A stretch of 35,153 nucleotides of DNA from an archaeon. GTDB taxonomy: Archaea > Asgardarchaeota > Hermodarchaeia > Hermodarchaeales > Hermodarchaeaceae. The stretch covers positions 1 to 35,153 of the forward strand of contig JABXGX010000202.1 of assembly GCA_016550405.1 (NCBI GenBank). Direction: 5' to 3'. Every line of letters begins with the position of its first letter. Position 1 is the stretch's first letter. Below are positions 8,586 to 16,918 of this stretch, piece by piece. Both the position numbers and the translations under genes were made by a program. Under the pieces are notes generated by a model, which worked only from the letters and a program-made list of their open reading frames with translations, was not told the origin of the DNA and searched no databases.

Positions 8586-9749
8586 GTGCCTATTACAATT
8601 CTCCACACATCGGATACTCACCTGGACATCCCTGCCATCAAATTCCAGGCTCGACGGTATGAACGAAAGCGAGACTTTCTCGAATCATTCGACGCTGTTA
8701 TTACTCATGCTCTCGAAAAGAAACCAGACCTTTTTCTTCATTCTGGAGACCTTTTTGATGGATTAAACCCACGCAATCCAGTCCGCGCTCACGTTATGGA
8801 AGCCTTCCGGAAGCTCTATGAAAAGCAAATTCCCGTTTACATAATTAGCGGTAATCATGACGTCCCTCGAGCGCGCCGACATGGCGTTGCCCCCTTACTC
8901 GAATACGCTAAAGCAGATTTCGTTCACTTCTTTCAAGACTGGGAGACAATCCAAACCAACACAATTAGTATTGATAATCTTGAAGTGGAAGTGTCTGGAT
9001 TATCATTTAATCCCCAGCTTCTCCCAACTGAAGATCCCCTCCACCAGTTATCCATCCCTGGGAAAGGCGATGTGAACCTCCTCCTTGCACATTACAATGT
9101 GGAAGGGTTGCGTGGCACCTTCCCACACGAGCCAGATATTCTCCTCAAATCAGTTCCAAAGAAACTCACTTATCTGGCAGCTGGGCACAACCACGAATTC
9201 CAACAGCAAAAAGTAGGAGGCACAACAATATGTACTCCCGGCAGCACAGAGCATGTCACCTTTTCAGAAGAAACTCAGAACAAGGGTTTTGTTTGGCTTG
9301 AACTTGATACCGATGGCGTGCAGGAACTCAAACAAATTCCTATATCCACTCGACCCATGAAAACTATCAATTTTACAATTCCGAAGGATGCTAATATCAA
9401 CCAGCTCCTTATTAAAGAAATAACCCGTCTCCGGAATCCCCAACTGATACTTCGCTTTCGACTGAAAGGAGTTATGACCATCAAATCCGCTGAGTTGTAT
9501 CGGCGAGCCGAAGTTGTTCGTCATGGATTCGCCAAATGCTTCTCAACTGAAATCATTGATGATCTCGAATACATAAGCCCTGATCCAGATTATCTTGTGC
9601 CCGAAGCAGACCTTAAACCACCAAAAACCGAATATCGAGAGTATGTTCTCGAACGAATCAAACGGGAAACTGATCCCGAGCAGAAGAAGCTTCTCCAAAA
9701 CGCTCTAGAACGTGGCATCACGCTTCTAGAAGAATCCGGAGGGTGGTAA
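8586..9749 (+). CDS. mre11: Mre11/SbcD/YhaO-family nuclease
   Basis: A 387-residue calcineurin-type phosphoesterase. The metal-site motifs appear in order: SDTHLD (D10, H12), HSGDLFD (D55), SGNHD (N90, H91), LLLAHYN and AAGHNHE. In the Mre11 family these bind two Mn2+ ions for 3'-5' exonuclease and endonuclease activity at DNA ends. A C-terminal capping and Rad50-binding region follows (about 270-387). It begins with GTG six bases after herA and ends one base before the Rad50-like gene, so the pair is strictly coupled. Because the partner is YhaN-like (see next gene), this protein could equally be called YhaO-like. Confidence 0.9.
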   Translation: MPITILHTSDTHLDIPAIKFQARRYERKRDFLESFDAVITHALEKKPDLFLHSGDLFDGLNPRNPVRAHVMEAFRKLYEKQIPVYIISGNHDVPRARRHGVAPLLEYAKADFVHFFQDWETIQTNTISIDNLEVEVSGLSFNPQLLPTEDPLHQLSIPGKGDVNLLLAHYNVEGLRGTFPHEPDILLKSVPKKLTYLAAGHNHEFQQQKVGGTTICTPGSTEHVTFSEETQNKGFVWLELDTDGVQELKQIPISTRPMKTINFTIPKDANINQLLIKEITRLRNPQLILRFRLKGVMTIKSAELYRRAEVVRHGFAKCFSTEIIDDLEYISPDPDYLVPEADLKPPKTEYREYVLERIKRETDPEQKKLLQNALERGITLLEESGGW

Positions 9750-9750
9750 G

Positions 9751-12117
9751 ATGGTCATTCTTCGTCAGCTTATCACCAAAGATTTCAAACATCTCGATGT
9801 AGACATTAAATTTCCGTTAGGTATTTTGGCTGTGAGTGGAGCAAACGAATCCGGCAAATCAAGCATTTTCGAAGCAATCCTTTTCGCCCTTTTTGGACGG
9901 ACCCACAAAGCGCCTATGGGACAAAAAGATCGAATCATCAACTACGATGCTGATCAATGTCTTGTTCAATTGCTTTTTGAACTTGAAGGCGCACAGTATC
10001 GAATCACACGAAAAATCCACCGAAAACGCCCTTCCCAAGCTAATCTGCATAAAATCGGTTCTTCTGGTCAAAGCACACTTCTGGCTACTGGTGTTAAGGA
10101 AGTCGATAATGAAATTTCTACACTGCTCAATGGGATTGCACTGAGCGACCTCCTCGCCAGTAACGTTGTCTTACAAAAGGACTTAGATCGGTTAGCTCAA
10201 ATGCCCAAGATGGAACGTCGCCATGTCATTAATGCTATGATGGGGCGCGAATGTTTCTCTCGAGCCGATGACAAACTCGCATTAGAACTTCGACCGATGA
10301 AAAAGACATTGGAACCCGAAAGAAAAGCCTTAGAGCAACTTCAACGGCGCAAGGACGACTACCTCCAACAGACCGAGGAAAAGAAGACAAAACAGGTTGA
10401 GCTCACTCAGCTTGATGAACAACTAAAGCAAATGAGTCAAGTTCTTGCGCAATCCGAGAAAAGCTTCAGTGCTGTGAAAGCGTACAAGGAAGTTCAGGAT
10501 AGTCAGGACGAGTTGCAGCGCGAAATCAAATTACGAACTGAGTCCAAGCAACAATTAAAAAAACAATTGGCAAATATCCCCAAACTCCAATCCCGACAAA
10601 AACAGCTCAAAAAACAGCAAAAGCAGCTAGACCACATAGCGGATGATACCAAGGCCATGACAACCCTTAAAGATCATTCGCGAAAGCTTCAAACGCTTCT
10701 CGAGGAACAACAAATGGTCGCTGAAATCATTAGTGGTTTAGAAAGCCAACTGGACCAAGCGACTTCAATCGATGATGTCGTATTTGAATATGACGGGGTG
10801 AAAACACATCGGCAGGAGGCCGAAGCGACTCAAAAACAGATTTTCTCACCAGTGCTCTACATCCCATCAATTGGTCTTATTGCTGCAGGCATCGGAATAA
10901 GCTTCTTTAATCTCCTTGTTGGAACGGTGTTAACCCTCATCTCCATTCCCTTCTTACTCTATTTAGGGCGTGCCTATCTTAAGTACAGGAAATCAGGACC
11001 CAAATTAGAACAACTGCGATTAAAGGAGAAGCAGCTAAGCGAGCGAATCGCTGAGTTCCGCGCAAAGGAAACATTTCAGAACCAATTACAGGAGCAACGG
11101 GCTCATAAAGAAGATTTGACTAAACAGGTCTCTGAAGCTAGTCATCAGGTTCATTCACAACTAGGCAATCTCTCCTCCTCGGTTCTTGAGGGAATTGAAG
11201 TCCCTCGTAAGCCGAATGCAACAGATCTTCAGGAAGCTGTTAGGGCTGTTGAGCAGAGCTTCTTAAAACTTGAAGCAGGCGCAACTTCCCTTACAGACCA
11301 ATTAACTTCGATAGAGGAACAACTAGCAGGATTATCTGAAGCTGAAGCCGATTTAGCCCAGACTGAATCAATTATCTCAAATCTAAATGAGGCGCTATCA
11401 ACTCTTGACTTCCCTTCATTGCCAGAAGAGCTGGAAGTTTACTCAGATTCGCTATATGAAGAACTCGACCAAAAGGTCCGACAATTGCGGGAAGAAAAAA
11501 TACGTTTACAGACCACTCGCAAAAATACGGTTGACCGAATCGACGAATTAACAATTCTGCTAAAGGCTAATGAAGGTGTCGCTGATGAATTCTCAGAAAA
11601 GGAAGCTCAGGTAGCACAATTGGATGAAAATATCAAAACAGGCCAGCTCATTATTGACCTTATCCGAGATGTTGCTGAAAGGGGCCGAGAACAAGTTCGA
11701 CCTCGCGTTGTCAATGTCATGGAACGCCTTTTAGCCGCGATCACTGATGGCAAGTATCGATTTCCAAAGTTAAGTGAAGACTATAGCCTCAAAGTATATT
11801 CTTCAACAGCCGGAGAGTATGTAGAAGCTAATCTTTACAGTGGCGGAACAGAGGATCAATTTCTACTCGCCCTGCGTTTAGGCTTTGCTATTGCTCTTCT
11901 CCCGCAAGGTCGTGGGACAGCTCCCCAGTTTCTTCTTTTGGATGAACCTTTCGGTGGCTCAGATATCCAACGTCGTGATAATATCATTCGTCTTCTTCAA
12001 GATGAATTATCTCGAACCTTTCAGCAAATCATCGTCGTGAGCCATCAAACCGCTGTTCTATCTGCATCTGAGTACCAATACCGTATGGCAAATGGCCGGA
12101 TTCTTCATTCTGGTTAA
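9751..12117 (+). CDS. Rad50/YhaN-like SMC-type ATPase with a transmembrane hairpin
   Basis: A 788-residue SMC-like ATPase. Walker A is GANESGKSS (K36); the ABC signature is YSGGTEDQ (697-699, SGG); Walker B is LLLDEP (D731, E732). Between the lobes lie two long coiled-coil arms (about 175-360 and 412-640). No CxxC zinc hook is present anywhere. Instead the apex carries two hydrophobic helices (about 368-386 and 388-406) with a short turn between them, flanked by a basic RAYLKYRKSG segment. This layout and the NES-type Walker A recall bacterial YhaN, which also has a membrane hairpin in its coiled coil. The gene sits directly after the Mre11-like gene, so it is the likely Rad50 partner, but membrane-anchored. 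It ends in a TTAA shared with the convergent GNAT gene. Confidence 0.88.
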   Translation: MVILRQLITKDFKHLDVDIKFPLGILAVSGANESGKSSIFEAILFALFGRTHKAPMGQKDRIINYDADQCLVQLLFELEGAQYRITRKIHRKRPSQANLHKIGSSGQSTLLATGVKEVDNEISTLLNGIALSDLLASNVVLQKDLDRLAQMPKMERRHVINAMMGRECFSRADDKLALELRPMKKTLEPERKALEQLQRRKDDYLQQTEEKKTKQVELTQLDEQLKQMSQVLAQSEKSFSAVKAYKEVQDSQDELQREIKLRTESKQQLKKQLANIPKLQSRQKQLKKQQKQLDHIADDTKAMTTLKDHSRKLQTLLEEQQMVAEIISGLESQLDQATSIDDVVFEYDGVKTHRQEAEATQKQIFSPVLYIPSIGLIAAGIGISFFNLLVGTVLTLISIPFLLYLGRAYLKYRKSGPKLEQLRLKEKQLSERIAEFRAKETFQNQLQEQRAHKEDLTKQVSEASHQVHSQLGNLSSSVLEGIEVPRKPNATDLQEAVRAVEQSFLKLEAGATSLTDQLTSIEEQLAGLSEAEADLAQTESIISNLNEALSTLDFPSLPEELEVYSDSLYEELDQKVRQLREEKIRLQTTRKNTVDRIDELTILLKANEGVADEFSEKEAQVAQLDENIKTGQLIIDLIRDVAERGREQVRPRVVNVMERLLAAITDGKYRFPKLSEDYSLKVYSSTAGEYVEANLYSGGTEDQFLLALRLGFAIALLPQGRGTAPQFLLLDEPFGGSDIQRRDNIIRLLQDELSRTFQQIIVVSHQTAVLSASEYQYRMANGRILHSG

Positions 12118-13100
12118 CTCAGTGAACGGGTTAGGAATGGGTGCTCTTGTTTCAGTTGATAGCCTCTTTCGGTAAAGAAATCATATTGGGCTTGGTGCGA
12201 GAACGCAGATATCTGGGTTACTCCATTTTTCCAGCTTAGATACTCTGTAATTGTGAGTACCGAAGTTAGGAATTTAATATCTTGGGCATTTTTTTCATCT
12301 AGCCATACACGTAAAAAAGGATAATCAACGGTGAGGGCTTCCTTCTCGTCTTGCCGTAATAACCATAATTGGGGGCGTGGCACATCGATTCCAAGCATAC
12401 TGTATAAGTAATCTGTACGCCGCAGGTAACTCCAGATGTATTCTGAGGTGTAGTTTATTCCGATACGAGGAACAAAACCCATTGGTGTATGTTCACGTTG
12501 CTTCCATTGCAACGCAATCTGTTGAATACCAAATGAGGGGGGCCTTCGAAACGGTTTGAGGGTTTTCGAAAATTGTGCTTCTTGATCAATGATCTGAAAA
12601 TCATTCGCCTCAAAAAACTGGGTTGCCTCCGAGTTTTCAGCTGTGGTGAAGAGCTGATTACACCCCTTGCTTTGGGTAATTTTGGCTGCATGATTAATCA
12701 GTTGGGAACCAATACCTTGATGTCGAAATCCAGGATGTACCACCATCCAGGTTATGAAGGCTTGGTGCGGCTTTCTTGTTTGGGTTTCAAAAAGAAGTTC
12801 GAGTTCACCTACAAGCATGTCTGGCGTTCGGGCAATGAGAATTATTCCACCAGCTTCTTCCATGACGTCTAAATGGAGTGCTAAGGTCTGTCGATCGAGC
12901 CATGGCCCTCCTTGTTGCCAGCGTTCCATACGTGATAGGTGCTGCCATTCCTTTGGGTTGGTAGTTTCACTGGTTTCTGAATCCTTTCGGTTCAGTGCAA
13001 CCAAATCTGGGACATCCGCTTTTGGATTGATTTGCTCGATGGAAATATTGGTCACAATTTCTGTTATCACAACAGGTGGAAATAAAATCTTCTCTATCAC
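12114..13100 (-). CDS. GNAT-family N-acetyltransferase with C-terminal extension
   Basis: A 328-residue protein. The N-terminal half holds a GNAT fold: a VVHPGFRHQGIGSQLI stretch is the acetyl-CoA pyrophosphate loop (R126-Q-G-I-G131), followed by the typical TAENSEATQFFEANDF helix-strand. About 150 residues then continue with a second alpha/beta part (LWLLRQDEKEAL, FLRVWLDEK) that may be a second, degenerate GNAT-like lobe. The acceptor (protein, amine or antibiotic) is unknown. It starts with GTG at 13100 and is divergent from the 13188 gene, 87 bases apart. It is convergent with the Rad50-like gene, sharing stop-codon bases, and so is not part of that operon. Confidence 0.75.
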   Translation of the reverse strand: MIEKILFPPVVITEIVTNISIEQINPKADVPDLVALNRKDSETSETTNPKEWQHLSRMERWQQGGPWLDRQTLALHLDVMEEAGGIILIARTPDMLVGELELLFETQTRKPHQAFITWMVVHPGFRHQGIGSQLINHAAKITQSKGCNQLFTTAENSEATQFFEANDFQIIDQEAQFSKTLKPFRRPPSFGIQQIALQWKQREHTPMGFVPRIGINYTSEYIWSYLRRTDYLYSMLGIDVPRPQLWLLRQDEKEALTVDYPFLRVWLDEKNAQDIKFLTSVLTITEYLSWKNGVTQISAFSHQAQYDFFTERGYQLKQEHPFLTRSLS

Positions 13101-13187
13101 AGATACGAACCTGAAAAATCGAACCCAAAAGTAGATAATAACTCGGTTGTATGCTATTCACGAGTTCAACCGCAGGAGATTCAAACC

Positions 13188-14534
13188 ATGAAATCATCGG
13201 AACAAATCGTGAATCGGTGGAAGAAAGCTTTCCCCTTAGCTGGTTTCAAACCTGCACTAGAGAAACCCTCTGATGAGGATCATCGGCTCGCCAAACAATT
13301 CTGTCCCACGCTTTATGCTGATCCTGCTCTCATTCAAGAAGAGCAAACGGATTTGGCAAAGAACCTGGGACTTGTGGAGGATGGTGGTAGGCTTGCCTCT
13401 CTAAGGAAACGGATTCGTGGTGATGATTTCGCAGGCATTGTAGACACTCTTTTCCTCTTTTGTCTTGGCGAATTCCCAGAAAATCTCAATGGTGCCAAAC
13501 TTGCGGTATTAGGCGTGGATTTACCGGAAAGTGATATCCCCTGGGATAAAGAGATGCATGGGGTACTCGACAAAATTCGAGAAAGACTTCGCTCAGAATA
13601 TTCTTTGCAATTCCTTGAGTATGTGCGTAATCTTTATTCAACTATCTTTCCTTCTGAAAATACCCCCACGTGTGTAATCAAATATCGAGTAAGCCGGGAT
13701 CCTGCAGACAAAAACGTGTTCTGTATTCAGTATTTTGCCTACTGGCCTATCCAATTGCTTCCTCGCCACCTTTATGATTACGAGCCAGTTTTTGTGATTG
13801 TACGGAAAAATGGCAAAACCTTCGAACCACTCATTGTGACATTTAACGCCGATTACGGGGCACGACCTCTTCTCAAAGGCAAACGCCCTGGGCACATCAT
13901 TCGCTCCTTCATTAACTGGGATAGTGATGATTTACAAATAACACCAGACGAGTTCAATCCAATGGCTGACTATATGACCAAAGCTTTTGGTGGAAGTTAT
14001 CACTATCAAGAGGTTCCAAGTGATCGACGCGTCAGTCATATCGACAATCTTCAAAGCGCTAATAGTCCCATTACCTTACATGTTCCCAAGAAATGGCATT
14101 CCTATGATCTTTCCACAGCAGAAATACGTCATGATAACTGGGCGTTGCCTATTACCTTACATCCCCTAAAAACCCAAGATTTACTCCATATCGAATGGAA
14201 TGTACAAAACCCATTTCAAGCTCCTTTCCTTTTCCCAAATGTAGGCAAGAAAAATGCCTTGATGCATTTTCCTCTTTATGCTGCAACTCTTTGGCAAAAC
14301 GAAACTTACCGACGATGGAGTGATTTTGCGATGGTTGAATTCCACATCAAGCATGGACGCCCTTCTCAGACCGTTTCGAACATGTATGCATACCAGGTTG
14401 GTCTCTTCATCGATTTATTCGCAGAAATCTCTGGTGAAGGCTTAGGACTAAGTATGTGGCCGCTAATTGAAGCCAGGGAGCGCGAAATCGAGGAGACTCT
14501 CTCATTTCTTCAACGAATCCGTAAACCTAAATAA
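13188..14534 (+). CDS. Unrecognised 448-residue soluble protein
   Basis: I do not recognise this family with confidence. It has no signal peptide or membrane helix. The N-terminal third (1-150) is helical and charged. A middle beta-rich section contains QYFAYWPIQLLPRHLYDYEPV and then VTFNADYGARPLL. This loosely recalls the aromatic-H/D-DYE strand pattern of Vps62/NPP1-like domains, but the match is too weak to name it. Aromatic residues are abundant throughout. The start ATG has AGGAGA nine bases before it. The gene is followed 62 bases on by the membrane zinc-ribbon gene in the same direction, a probable two-gene operon. Confidence 0.7.
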   Translation: MKSSEQIVNRWKKAFPLAGFKPALEKPSDEDHRLAKQFCPTLYADPALIQEEQTDLAKNLGLVEDGGRLASLRKRIRGDDFAGIVDTLFLFCLGEFPENLNGAKLAVLGVDLPESDIPWDKEMHGVLDKIRERLRSEYSLQFLEYVRNLYSTIFPSENTPTCVIKYRVSRDPADKNVFCIQYFAYWPIQLLPRHLYDYEPVFVIVRKNGKTFEPLIVTFNADYGARPLLKGKRPGHIIRSFINWDSDDLQITPDEFNPMADYMTKAFGGSYHYQEVPSDRRVSHIDNLQSANSPITLHVPKKWHSYDLSTAEIRHDNWALPITLHPLKTQDLLHIEWNVQNPFQAPFLFPNVGKKNALMHFPLYAATLWQNETYRRWSDFAMVEFHIKHGRPSQTVSNMYAYQVGLFIDLFAEISGEGLGLSMWPLIEAREREIEETLSFLQRIRKPK

Positions 14535-14596
14535 GAAACTGATAATTGAAGCTATCAAAGGAGAACCACTGATTCAGAAACTCGGAAGCGTTGGTT

Positions 14597-15046
14597 ATGA
14601 AAGTTCGTGCTACCGGTACACCCGGTCCAGAATTAACTGCTGGAGGAACGGGTCAGCGTTTTTGGTGGGCTCTTCTCATAACCTTATTTGTAGTTTTTTT
14701 CTTATGGGGCTTCACTCAACTCCCACCATTTAATCTCATTCTTTGGGGTTTAGGACTTATCTTTTTAGTAATCTTCCTTTTGCTTATTTACCGCAGAACC
14801 CGGGCTCCAACAAAACTTGAATTCGCAGAAGTACGTCGCTTGATTGCTTGTGATAAATGTGGAGTTGAAACTGAAGGTCCCTTAGAAGCAGGGGATCACA
14901 TCTTTCGTGAAGTAGGTCCTTGTCCCAGATGTGAGGGACATCTCTATATCAAGGCTATTTACAGTATTGATACGAAGGAACCCCTAAAACGACAAAAACC
15001 CAAACCAGGTGAATCCGAAGCGAGTGAAACGGATTCAAAAGGATGA
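14597..15046 (+). CDS. Two-helix membrane protein with C-terminal zinc ribbon
   Basis: A 149-residue protein. Two transmembrane helices (about 23-40 and 46-65) are joined by a short proline-bearing turn. A cytosolic zinc ribbon follows, with CDKC (C85, C88) and CPRC (C109, C112) about 20 residues apart. A charged, likely disordered tail rich in Lys, Glu and Ser ends it. Such membrane-tethered ribbons usually mediate protein contacts; no enzyme domain is present. An in-frame TTG lies two codons upstream (14591). It probably shares a transcript with the unknown gene before it and converges on the amidohydrolase gene with only two bases between them. Confidence 0.65.
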   Translation: MKVRATGTPGPELTAGGTGQRFWWALLITLFVVFFLWGFTQLPPFNLILWGLGLIFLVIFLLLIYRRTRAPTKLEFAEVRRLIACDKCGVETEGPLEAGDHIFREVGPCPRCEGHLYIKAIYSIDTKEPLKRQKPKPGESEASETDSKG

Positions 15047-15048
15047 CT

Positions 15049-15972
15049 CTATTTTTCGCCCATAATCGTTAAAATATTCTTTGCGAAGATTTTCTCTAAA
15101 TCATCATCCTGTAGCTTTAGCTTTTGGAAGATACGGAGCTGTTTTTCGAGGATGTCATACCGAAACCCTCGCGGAAACATCGAGCTATCGGTACCAAAGA
15201 CAATTCGTTCTGGTCCACCTGCTTTAAGTGCTCGCTGCATAACTTCTTTCAAATCTGAAGGGTACGGTATGTACCGCATCCAGACATTGGATCCAGATGT
15301 ATCGACATAGATGTTGTCCTGTTGGTAAAAGAGGAGTAGTGTTTCTCGAAACATACCTGCACCTAGATGTGCAATGCCAAATCGTACATTTGGAAAATCG
15401 CGAGCCGCAGGCTGCAAATCTAATGGATTAGCATACCGGAGATTCACACCTGCTCCAATCGAAATACCAAAATGATGGAGGACCGGAACATTCAGGTCAT
15501 CTGCAATCTGGTAAATTTTGTAAGCTGCTTCGTCGTAGGCGTGGAAATTGTGGAGAACAGGATAAAGTTTGTAACCGTGAAAGCCAAGGTCACGAATGAC
15601 AGATCGGGCCTGTTCTTCTGCATCAGGTAAGAGCGGGTTAATGTTGGCGTATCCATAGAACCGATTCGGAAACCGCTTTAGTGCTTCAGAAAATTCGTTC
15701 CAAGATTCAGGACCAACCATCATTCCAATTCGGGAGATTCCATATTTGTCTAGTTCCTTCACCCATCGTTGTGCAAAATCTTCGTTCTGACCAGGGATCT
15801 CAACTTTAGTCATATCCGTTCGCGTTCGGATACGATGTTGGATGGCATCGGAGCTGACCTGCCAAGATTGAAAGGTTGCATACGAGAGAAAATGGGAATG
15901 ACTATCGATTACTTCTAAGCCAAGTTGTTCATGAAGGAGTTTCTCTTTTTTTGGCAAAGACTGACCTCGCAT
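15049..15972 (-). CDS. TIM-barrel amidohydrolase-related protein (COG2159-like)
   Basis: A 307-residue amidohydrolase_2-type barrel. The first strand gives the HxH metal motif in DSHSHF (H25, H27). Later strands give VLHHFG, IAHLGAG and FGTDSSMFPRG with the catalytic Asp. This group includes ACMSD-like decarboxylases and 2-pyrone or lactone hydrolases that use one divalent metal; the exact substrate is not deducible. The ATG at 15972 has no clear ribosome binding site, while GAGGTC inside codons 2-4 sits well before a TTG at about 15957, so the true start may be slightly later. It is divergent from the alpha/beta hydrolase gene. Confidence 0.8.
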   Translation of the reverse strand: MRGQSLPKKEKLLHEQLGLEVIDSHSHFLSYATFQSWQVSSDAIQHRIRTRTDMTKVEIPGQNEDFAQRWVKELDKYGISRIGMMVGPESWNEFSEALKRFPNRFYGYANINPLLPDAEEQARSVIRDLGFHGYKLYPVLHNFHAYDEAAYKIYQIADDLNVPVLHHFGISIGAGVNLRYANPLDLQPAARDFPNVRFGIAHLGAGMFRETLLLFYQQDNIYVDTSGSNVWMRYIPYPSDLKEVMQRALKAGGPERIVFGTDSSMFPRGFRYDILEKQLRIFQKLKLQDDDLEKIFAKNILTIMGEK

Positions 15973-16048
15973 AAGCGTTCAGTTAATTGGGGGTTTTTTA
16001 ATCTGATGCAGTTCCATAACTCGATTTAATTTAGTGCCATTGACATGA

Positions 16049-16825
16049 ATGTGTGCGATGGACGCAGGTTTAAAAGGACGGGATAACTTCGAATCCTTAG
16101 AACCTGGTATTTTTGGAGAAGTGGCTGAAGTGTCTGGATCCCCTTATATCCATGAATCTATGAAAGGTCGTGAACAAGCCATCATGATTCAAGCCCCTCA
16201 ACTCTCTTTAGAAGGCATCCTAGTTCTCGCTGAACAGCCCAATCAACCTGGACTCGTCCTTTGTCATTCGCATCCGTTGTTTGGCGGTTCAATGGACGAT
16301 AGTCGTCTGAAAGCTATTCAAGAAGCAGCGGCGGCAAAAGGATTCAATACGCTTCGGTTTAATTATCGTGGGGTCGGGAAAAGTGAGGGGCAGTTTGGAC
16401 AAGGAATCGGCGAAATCCAAGATACTATCGCCGCCGTAAAGTTTCTCCAAAACCATGACCATACTGATAATGCTCGTATTGCTTTGCTAGGATACAGTTT
16501 TGGTGGAAGTATAAGTCTAGCTGCGGCAATGGACATCTCACCTGCCGCACTCGTAATAATTAGCGCACCACTCAAATTACCTAATTTGGATTCTGAACTC
16601 ATAAAGGATGCAATTCGGTATGTTCCCTGCCCCACCTATGTGATTCATGGACAGGATGATGATTCTGTTAATCCCGTTGAAGCTGAAACGATTTATGCCT
16701 TATTGCAAATCGAAGAAAAATACCTTCGTTTAATTAAAGGTGCTAATCATTTCTGGACCCGGCGCCTCAGCACCATTATTCCCATGATTATGGCATTTCT
16801 ATCAGATAAACTGGCAAAATCGTAA
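16049..16825 (+). CDS. Alpha/beta-hydrolase fold protein
   Basis: A 258-residue hydrolase resembling the COG2945-type short serine hydrolases. The oxyanion region is CHSHPLFGGS, the nucleophile elbow is GYSFGG (S150), the acid lies in HGQDDDSV and the base in GANHFW, so the triad is complete. RFNYRGVGKSEG is a signature of this subgroup. The natural substrate is unknown; esters of small molecules or lipids are likely. An alternative start is the ATG at 16058. The gene is single and precedes the nucleotide-sugar dehydrogenase in the same direction. Confidence 0.8.
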   Translation: MCAMDAGLKGRDNFESLEPGIFGEVAEVSGSPYIHESMKGREQAIMIQAPQLSLEGILVLAEQPNQPGLVLCHSHPLFGGSMDDSRLKAIQEAAAAKGFNTLRFNYRGVGKSEGQFGQGIGEIQDTIAAVKFLQNHDHTDNARIALLGYSFGGSISLAAAMDISPAALVIISAPLKLPNLDSELIKDAIRYVPCPTYVIHGQDDDSVNPVEAETIYALLQIEEKYLRLIKGANHFWTRRLSTIIPMIMAFLSDKLAKS

Positions 16826-16874
16826 GGTCGACTTTGAAATTTCCTTCAACTGGGGATTCGTTCTTAACAATAAT

Positions 16875-16883
16875 GCTTAAGTG
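16875..16883 (+). promoter_or_regulatory. Possible TATA box before the nucleotide-sugar dehydrogenase gene
   Basis: GCTTAAGTG lies about 40 bases before the ATG at 16919 and would place the transcript start near 16903. The in-frame GTG at 16883 overlaps this element and is therefore unlikely to be the start. Confidence 0.3.
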
Positions 16884-16918
16884 TGCCTTTGAGGTGCTTA
16901 GTGCGCGAGGTTGCCCGA

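Noticed and set aside
10852..10968. Hydrophobic insert in the Rad50-like gene, considered as frameshift or intein remnant
   Set aside because: The frame is continuous, coiled coil continues on both sides, and the helical hairpin is compact with a basic flank, as in YhaN; no intein motifs are present.
12754..13134. 126-codon plus-strand frame opposite the GNAT gene
   Set aside because: Its translation is Ser/Cys/Arg-rich low-quality sequence, while the opposite strand encodes a clear acetyltransferase.
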